Shown here piece by piece: positions 59,314-64,000 of a DNA stretch of 64,000 bases. Every line of letters starts with the position of its first letter. Within the stretch, counting starts at the first letter, position 1. The stretch covers positions 62,001-126,000 of the forward strand of contig NZ_JAPJDL010000002.1 of assembly GCF_026242055.1 (NCBI RefSeq), read 5' to 3'. Both the position numbers and the translations under genes were made by a program. The stretch comes from Lentzea sp. NEAU-D7. Lineage in GTDB: Bacteria; Actinomycetota; Actinomycetes; Mycobacteriales; Pseudonocardiaceae. The notes below the pieces were generated by a model, which saw only the letters and a list, made by a program, of their open reading frames with translations, was not told the DNA's origin and did not search any database.

Positions 59314-60423
59314 TCAGCGCAACGCCACCGCGAGCTTTTCGAGTTCGCGCACGTCGGCGTCCATGCCGTCGTCCTCGGGGATCGCGAGCGCGATCGGCCG
59401 CCGGAGCGTGACCGCCCCCGACCGGCGCGTCTCCAGCCCCGCCCGCAGCCGGTCGGACAACGGCAGCTCGGCGGGCGTCTCGGCGACGTACGGGCTGATC
59501 CGCACCAGCCCGTCCCTGCACTCGATCACGCGCCGGTAGTAGCGCCGGTGCACACCCCTCAGCGACAACGCGTCGCGCCTCGACGGCACGCGGTGCAGGG
59601 CGTCCTCGGGGAACGACTGGTGCAGCAGCGTCCAGAGTGGAGCGAGCCGGTGGTACGCGCGCAGGTGCCGCAGCCACAACCTCGTCGCCGCGAACCGCAT
59701 CGCGGCGATCGGGTAGATCACGCCGACGACGCACAGGAGCACGCCCGGCAGCAGGAACCACACGGCGGTGGTCAGCAGCCAGCGGGGGAGCGGCTCGCCG
59801 AAGTAGCGCGAGACGTTGGAGGACACGAAGATCGCGTCGGCGGGCACCAGCAGCGCGAGGCCGGTCGAGGTGATCAGCAGGCCGCGGCGCAGGCGGGGCT
59901 CGGCGCCGCGGGCGTAGCGCCGCGCCCACACGAACATCGTCGCGAAGCCGTAGAGCAGGTAGCCGTTGCCCAGCGCGTAGAACACCGTGATCGCGAGGAC
60001 GCCGGTCGGGCCGCCGCCCAGCGAGTTCGGCACGCGTGCCGCCGCGACCCGCAGGTCGTCCGGGATCGCGAGCACCGCCCACGTCATGGCGCTGACGCAC
60101 AGCACGAGCGGCGCGAGCTGGAGCAGCGCCTGCCGGCGCGCACCGGCGTCGTCGAGGGCGGAGAAGATGAAGAAGCAGATCAGGCCGTACACGCCGACCT
60201 GCAGCATCGAGTGCTGGACCAGCTGGCAGACCATCGGGTCGAGCCCGAGGAACCAGCGTCCGGCGGCCGCCGAACGTCCGAACGGGTAGCCGATCGCCCA
60301 GCCCGCCACCAGGACGGTGACGCTGCGCAGGCGCGGGTCGGACGGCCTGCGCGCCAGCAGGTAGAGCACGACGGCCAACGCGGAGAAGGCGACGATGCCC
60401 TGCGTTTCCTTGAGGTACTCCAC
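59314..60423 (-). CDS. MAB_1171c-family membrane protein
   Basis: A 369-aa protein with about seven N-terminal membrane helices (GIVAFSALAVVLYLLARRP first) and a cytosolic C-terminal tail of about 110 residues (HQSFPEDALHRVPSRRD, RRYYRRVIECRDGLVRISPY). The family is annotated as a putative transporter without proof. The GTG start follows the stop of the ImmA/IrrE gene directly (taggtg), so they are one operon. Confidence 0.85.
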   Translation of the reverse strand: MEYLKETQGIVAFSALAVVLYLLARRPSDPRLRSVTVLVAGWAIGYPFGRSAAAGRWFLGLDPMVCQLVQHSMLQVGVYGLICFFIFSALDDAGARRQALLQLAPLVLCVSAMTWAVLAIPDDLRVAAARVPNSLGGGPTGVLAITVFYALGNGYLLYGFATMFVWARRYARGAEPRLRRGLLITSTGLALLVPADAIFVSSNVSRYFGEPLPRWLLTTAVWFLLPGVLLCVVGVIYPIAAMRFAATRLWLRHLRAYHRLAPLWTLLHQSFPEDALHRVPSRRDALSLRGVHRRYYRRVIECRDGLVRISPYVAETPAELPLSDRLRAGLETRRSGAVTLRRPIALAIPEDDGMDADVRELEKLAVALR

Positions 60424-60936
60424 CTACAACCACCCCAGACGGTCCGCGAGCGACTTGGACATGCGGCGTGCCGGACCCTCCGACGCCCGCGGCGCCACCT
60501 TGTCCAGCACCGAGGCCCACTCCAGGATGATCGTCGCGACCGTCTCGGCCTCGCGCTCGTGGTCGGAGTCGTAGGAGGTCCGCCGCAACGCCCGCCGCAC
60601 GGCGTCCGGTTCGAGGTCGGGGTAGAGGCCCGCGAGCAGGTCGTCGTCCTGCTCGTCGCTCGTGTGACCGGCCAGCAGGTGGCCGAGCTCGTGCAGGATG
60701 ATGTGGTTCTGGTGCGCTCTCGACGTCTCCTGCTGGTACAGGATGTAGTCGGCCTTCGAGGTGGCGATCCACACCCCGTACGGGCCGGGCACCGGGATCG
60801 GGTGCGCGATCAGCCGGATCGGCTTTCCGCGCTGGTCACCTACGCGGCGGCAGAGCTCCTCGACGTCGAGCGGCGGCTGGATGTCCAGCTCGTTCAGCAG
60901 GCGGCGGCACCGCTTGCGCAAATCTCGTTCGGCCAC
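60424..60936 (-). CDS. ImmA/IrrE-like metalloprotease-domain protein
   Basis: A 170-aa protein with the zinc site HELGH (HExxH variant HELGHLLAGH) at about residues 81-90, preceded by PYGVWIATSKADYILYQQ. This class cleaves or binds partner HTH proteins. The neighbour just upstream is an HTH regulator, which makes that plausible here. Confidence 0.9.
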   Translation of the reverse strand: MAERDLRKRCRRLLNELDIQPPLDVEELCRRVGDQRGKPIRLIAHPIPVPGPYGVWIATSKADYILYQQETSRAHQNHIILHELGHLLAGHTSDEQDDDLLAGLYPDLEPDAVRRALRRTSYDSDHEREAETVATIILEWASVLDKVAPRASEGPARRMSKSLADRLGWL

Positions 60937-60939
60937 GAG

Positions 60940-61377
60940 TCATCCTTCACCGCGCTCGGCCTGTTCCTGTCGGTAGACCACGTCGAGCAGCTCCATGACC
61001 AGGCGGCGGCGGTCCGGCGACAGTTCGCCCGCGCGCATCGCCATGAGCTGCGCGTCGCTGCCCGAAGCGATCTCGTTGAGCCTGCTCTGCTCGTCCTGCA
61101 ACGACTTCAGCTGCTCGTCGACGCGGTCGGTGACCTCGTCGTCGAAGAAGTAGCTCACGGGCACACCGAAGAAGCCTGCCAGTGCCTGCAGATGCTTGAA
61201 CGTCGGGTTGTCCTTCTTGGCCTTGCGCAGCTGCCAGATGTAGCTCTGCGAGATGGTCACGCCGGTCTCGGCGATGGCCGCCGCGACCTGCTCGTTGCTG
61301 TACTCCTGGCCGGACCGGGCGGTGTGCCGGGCGAAGAGGTGGTTGAGCTTGTCAGCCAGGGACCGTTCCCCCGCCAT
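60940..61377 (-). CDS. XRE-type HTH regulator
   Basis: A 145-aa protein with an HTH core (SNEQVAAAIAETGVTISQSY, IWQLRKAKKDNPTFKHLQAL) and a coiled C-terminal half. The ATG at 61377 has gggagg upstream; an upstream M at 61413 is less likely. It starts the HTH/ImmA/MAB_1171c operon and faces a divergent gene across a promoter region. Confidence 0.9.
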   Translation of the reverse strand: MAGERSLADKLNHLFARHTARSGQEYSNEQVAAAIAETGVTISQSYIWQLRKAKKDNPTFKHLQALAGFFGVPVSYFFDDEVTDRVDEQLKSLQDEQSRLNEIASGSDAQLMAMRAGELSPDRRRLVMELLDVVYRQEQAERGEG

Positions 61378-61452
61378 TGCCGCCTCCCCGTTGCGCGCAG
61401 TGAGCGTCTCCACTCATGGAAAGGGCTATCTGGGTGAGTGGATTTTCACCAG

Positions 61453-61482
61453 TTGAAAGCCCTCCAATGGCCAACATAGACT
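61453..61482 (+). promoter_or_regulatory. Promoter of the cysteine-rich protein gene
   Basis: ttgaaa (61453-61458) and tagact (61477-61482) with an 18-bp spacer match the vegetative promoter pattern. Transcription would start near 61489, so the start at 61467 would be excluded and 61521 favoured. Confidence 0.5.
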
Positions 61483-61520
61483 CCGGCCAGTGCCTGCCTC
61501 AACTTCGGAGGATCTGGGAG

Positions 61521-61910
61521 ATGGCGCTTGCTGAACGACAGGGGTCGTTTCACCGGTCGGTGATCGACGTCGTCTACAAGACCATGGACCAGCTCGCACG
61601 GACCGACTCGCCTCACGAGGTCTTCGAACTGCGCGAGCAGCTTCGCGACGCCCTCCCGTGGTGGCGCGGGCTGCTGAGGATGCACGAGCCGAACGAGCGG
61701 CATCGGTGCAAGTCGTGCCGCGCCTGGTACGGGCGGCATCGCGCGTGGCCCTGCCCGGTGTGGCGGGACGCGATGCAGGCGTTGCACCAGCTCAACGACA
61801 TGTACGGGTTCCTCGGGGCGGCGCACCCGGCCGACCCGGTGCCGGGGAAGCGGGTGGTCGTGAGCGGTCCCGGCCGCCTCGACGGCCAGGACCGCTCACG
61901 GTCCTCCTGA
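61521..61910 (+). CDS. Cysteine-rich zinc-ribbon-like protein
   Basis: A 129-aa protein: helical N-terminal half, then HRCKSCRAWYGRHRAWPCPV, where CKSC and the later WPC may bind zinc. Similar short proteins appear beside HTH regulators in actinomycetes. The start at 61521 is supported by ggagg upstream and the promoter position; an ATG at 61467 is the alternative. It is divergent from the HTH operon. Confidence 0.7.
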   Translation: MALAERQGSFHRSVIDVVYKTMDQLARTDSPHEVFELREQLRDALPWWRGLLRMHEPNERHRCKSCRAWYGRHRAWPCPVWRDAMQALHQLNDMYGFLGAAHPADPVPGKRVVVSGPGRLDGQDRSRSS

Positions 61911-61916
61911 GCCTGG

Positions 61917-63158
61917 TCAGCCGATCTTGAAGCTCTGCGCCGCCGACCCGGTGCAGGTCGCCTGGACCAGCTGGACGCCGTCGGCGGAACTGGCCGGCGC
62001 CGACAGGCACTTGCCCGAGTGCCGGGCCGTGATCGTCGAGTAGCCGTCCGCGCCCGTGGTCACCCGCCACTGCTGGTTGGTGCCGCCACCGTAGGTCCAG
62101 AGGTGGATGCCGGCGTTGTCGGCGGTGGACACGTTGCTCACGTCCAGCACCTTGGCCGGGTCGTTGCGGTACTCGACGCGGGAGTGGCCGTCGGTGGTCG
62201 CCACCGCGCGGAAGTTCTGCGCCGTGGTGCCGTTGCAGGTGTACTGCTGGATGACGGTGCCGTTGTTCACGCCCGCGGCGGCGGCGTCGACGCACTTGCC
62301 GTTGCCGCGGTTGACGACCGTCTTCCACTCGCCCTGCGGCGGCGGGGTGCCGCCACCGCCCAGCCACAGCAGGCTGTCGACGAGGAAGTCGTTCTGGGTG
62401 GCGCTCGCGAACGTGGACGACAGCGGCCGGTTCGCCGCGTAGTCCATGGCGTTGTGGCCGAAGTTCGCGTAGATCATCTTGTAGTTCTTGTTGGTCCACA
62501 TGATCGGGTAGTAACCGCTGCGCCACTGCTGGTTCGGGTCGGTGCCGAGCGGGAAGCTCGACGGGTCGACGCTCGCCAGCACCTGAATGCTCGGGTTCTG
62601 CCGCAGGTCGCGGTCCCAGCTGTACCACTCGCTGACCGCCGACGTGAACCTCTCGGGCAGGCGCAGGGTCGAGGGGTGGGTGCGGGTCTCGACCTTCAGC
62701 ACCGCGGTGGTCGGGCCCCACGTGTTGCTGACGAAGTTGCCCTTGGCCAGGAACGTGTTGTGGTACCACGGCCACTCGGCGGCGTTCTGGGTGAACGCGC
62801 TGACGTGGAAGCCGAAGAACCCGCCGCCCGCCTCGACGTAGCGCTGGAAGCCCGTCCGCGCCGCGGCCCCGGTGGGCGCGTCGTCGAGGAAGATCACGAC
62901 CTGCGCCTGGGCAGGGGTGAGGGTGTTCAGCCGGTTCCAGTCGCGGGTGGACTCGTAGGTGAAGCCGTTCTCCTGGCCCGCACGCGTGAGCCAGGGGTTC
63001 GCCTCGTTGACGAACGCGATGTGCGCCGCGTCCCAGGTGCCGTTGTAGAACGCGAGGACCTTGAACGGTGCCGCCTGTGCCGTGCTCGTGGCCGAGACGG
63101 AGACCGGGACGAGCGTGGCGGCGAGCAATGCCAGCAACGCCAACAGTTTTCTGGCCAT
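61917..63158 (-). CDS. Exported ThuA-ricin-type carbohydrate-active protein
   Basis: A 413-aa secreted protein: Sec signal (ARKLLALLALLAATLVPVSV), ThuA domain (FKVLAFYNGTWDAAHIAFVN, FGFHVSAFTQNAAEW) at about residues 30-265, a Pro/Gly linker, then a ricin-B lectin (CBM13) domain with QxW-like repeats (GTVIQQYTCNGTTAQNF, GIHLWTYGGGTNQQW, VQLVQATCTGSAAQSF). ThuA domains occur in trehalose and other sugar pathways. Start 63158. A DasR-like site lies about 55 bp upstream. Confidence 0.9.
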   Translation of the reverse strand: MARKLLALLALLAATLVPVSVSATSTAQAAPFKVLAFYNGTWDAAHIAFVNEANPWLTRAGQENGFTYESTRDWNRLNTLTPAQAQVVIFLDDAPTGAAARTGFQRYVEAGGGFFGFHVSAFTQNAAEWPWYHNTFLAKGNFVSNTWGPTTAVLKVETRTHPSTLRLPERFTSAVSEWYSWDRDLRQNPSIQVLASVDPSSFPLGTDPNQQWRSGYYPIMWTNKNYKMIYANFGHNAMDYAANRPLSSTFASATQNDFLVDSLLWLGGGGTPPPQGEWKTVVNRGNGKCVDAAAAGVNNGTVIQQYTCNGTTAQNFRAVATTDGHSRVEYRNDPAKVLDVSNVSTADNAGIHLWTYGGGTNQQWRVTTGADGYSTITARHSGKCLSAPASSADGVQLVQATCTGSAAQSFKIG

Positions 63159-63212
63159 TCGGGTACACACCTCCGGTAGCAGGGGTTGCGCGCCCGAAGA
63201 TCATCGTAGGGA

Positions 63213-63224
63213 AGGTCTAGACCT
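63213..63224. promoter_or_regulatory. DasR-like palindrome
   Basis: aggtctagacct is a perfect 12-bp palindrome; its core ggtctagacc equals the core of the DasR responsive element (ACTGGTCTAGACCAGT; 12 of 16 positions match overall). Confidence 0.55.
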
Positions 63225-63241
63225 GTTGGGGACCGGGACGT

Positions 63242-64000
63242 TCACAGAATTCTTCTGCGCCACAACAGGAACCCGCCCAGCACGGCCAGGCCGCCCAGCG
63301 CCGCCACCACCGCCGACATGCCGAACCTCGTCGCGCTGGAAGGAGGCTGTTCGGCACTCGACGCAACGGGAACGGGCCGCGGGACGCTCGACGCCGGCGT
63401 GGACGGCTTCGCCGACGGTGCCGCGGAACTGGTCCGGGCCGGCGGCGCCTGCACCGGGGGCGCCGCGACGGGTGCGGGCTGGGCCGCCGGCGTCACGGGC
63501 TTCACGGGTGCCGCGATCTCCACGTCCGTGCACGAGTAGTAGGTGTCGGGCGTGTCCGTGTTCTGCCAGACCGTGTAGATCAGGTGGCGTCCGGTGCGGT
63601 CCTTCGGCAGCTGCACCTTGAACTCGTACGAGCCGTTGACGAGCGGGGGAGAGGGCACGTTCAGGAACAGGTCGAGGTCCGCCCACCGCAGCGGCCGGCT
63701 CGGCGCGTAGCCGTCGCGCGTCACGTAGAACCGGAACGAGCCCTGGTGCGGGATCGTCGCCTTGTACGTGAAATCCGTGCTCTTCAGCTTCGTCGCCGGC
63801 CAGGCGGCGGACGGCAGGTCGAGCCCGCCGTACCTCGCGAGCCCCGCGCTGCACAGCTTGCCGTCCGGAACCTTCTGCGCGTCCTGGCCGCGCACGTCCG
63901 GGAGCCGGATGTTGTCCCACTCCGTGGACGGCAACCCCGCCGCGATGGCGCTGCGGCAGGGCGGGGATGATGCTGTGGGCTGACCTGGCGAACACAGGAA
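63242..64000 (-). CDS. AA10 lytic polysaccharide monooxygenase with membrane anchor (partial)
   Basis: The frame runs off the right edge; 252 residues are visible. KVPDGKLCSAGLARYGGLDL, the PHQGSF block with the second copper-brace histidine, and YTVWQNTDTPDTYYSCTDVE are AA10 signatures. The N-terminal copper histidine lies outside the window. A Pro/Ala/Ser linker of about 70 residues leads to a C-terminal helix (AALGGLAVLGGFLLWRRRIL), so the enzyme would be tethered to the cell surface. Likely target chitin or cellulose. Confidence 0.9.
   Translation of the reverse strand, partial: FLCSPGQPTASSPPCRSAIAAGLPSTEWDNIRLPDVRGQDAQKVPDGKLCSAGLARYGGLDLPSAAWPATKLKSTDFTYKATIPHQGSFRFYVTRDGYAPSRPLRWADLDLFLNVPSPPLVNGSYEFKVQLPKDRTGRHLIYTVWQNTDTPDTYYSCTDVEIAAPVKPVTPAAQPAPVAAPPVQAPPARTSSAAPSAKPSTPASSVPRPVPVASSAEQPPSSATRFGMSAVVAALGGLAVLGGFLLWRRRIL

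Noticed and set aside
58369..61437. A 1022-codon plus-strand frame across LigC, MAB_1171c and ImmA genes
   Set aside because: All three minus-strand genes show clear family motifs and coupled starts; the plus frame has none.
1..64000. tRNA genes, CRISPR arrays, insertion sequences, attachment sites
   Set aside because: No cloverleaf-like sequence with CCA-adjacent TpsiC arm, regular spaced repeats, transposase motifs or long direct repeats were noticed on reading both strands; a dedicated scan was not possible.

Overview
The window is high-GC DNA (GC-rich third codon positions, frequent GTG starts, 1-8 bp stop/start overlaps) typical of a filamentous actinomycete. The gene content fits the order Pseudonocardiales (Lentzea/Saccharothrix/Amycolatopsis-like): MAB_1171c-type membrane protein, EACC1-caspase, type VII secretion targets, DUF5997, DUF2264 and a mycothiol-type DinB protein. 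The genus assignment is inference. I see no rRNA, tRNA, CRISPR array, insertion sequence or integrase, so this looks like a chromosomal arm with small accessory modules.

Layout. 0-9.9 kb: Sir2 deacylase with a DUF4419 protein; S4 RNA-binding protein divergent from an exported chorismate mutase; STAS protein; macrolide-type glycosyltransferase; animal-type haem peroxidase; DoxX-like protein; MFS exporter; exported class-A-like serine hydrolase. 9.9-12 kb: leftward operon of an epimerase and a nitrile hydratase whose beta subunit is split into two genes. 12-18.8 kb: DeoR/LacI chimeric regulator controlling a sugar ABC importer, a D-2-hydroxyacid dehydrogenase and a DUF2264 protein. 18.8-27.3 kb: small lipoproteins, methyltransferase, VOC protein, acyl-CoA dehydrogenase divergent from an HxlR regulator, PH-domain protein, and an OmpR-type two-component pair. 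27.3-33.8 kb: 565-bp regulatory gap, then a complete oligopeptide-type ABC importer with both ATPases fused. 33.8-37.1 kb: DUF3592-like membrane protein and an EACC1-caspase-membrane protein with a hairpin over its ribosome binding site. 37-39 kb: two LigD-type polymerase-domain genes; the matching ATP-dependent ligase (LigC type) lies 20 kb away at 58-59 kb. 39-42.7 kb: small enzymes and regulators, many with leaderless promoters. 42.7-45.2 kb: type VII secretion-associated cassette (YbaB, EspC-like target, frameshifted effector-like gene, membrane protein). 45.2-48.4 kb: HTH regulator divergent from a Nudix hydrolase, two tiny open frames, and an orphan 319-aa protein. 48.5-58.2 kb: exported S8 protease, YrdC-type protein, an atypical GluRS, exported GH3 glucosidase preceded by a CebR-like box, TetR/hydrolase pair with twin palindromes, and YigZ. 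58.2-61.9 kb: LigC, then an HTH / ImmA-IrrE / MAB_1171c operon with a divergent cysteine-rich protein. 61.9-64 kb: exported ThuA-ricin protein behind a DasR-like site, and a membrane-anchored AA10 LPMO cut by the window end.

The most notable elements are the EACC1-caspase gene, the three-gene nitrile hydratase, the HTH/ImmA/MAB_1171c module, the type VII cassette with its broken gene, the divergent GluRS, and several operator-like palindromes that match named regulator motifs by eye. Functions are assigned by motif recognition only; no database search was run.
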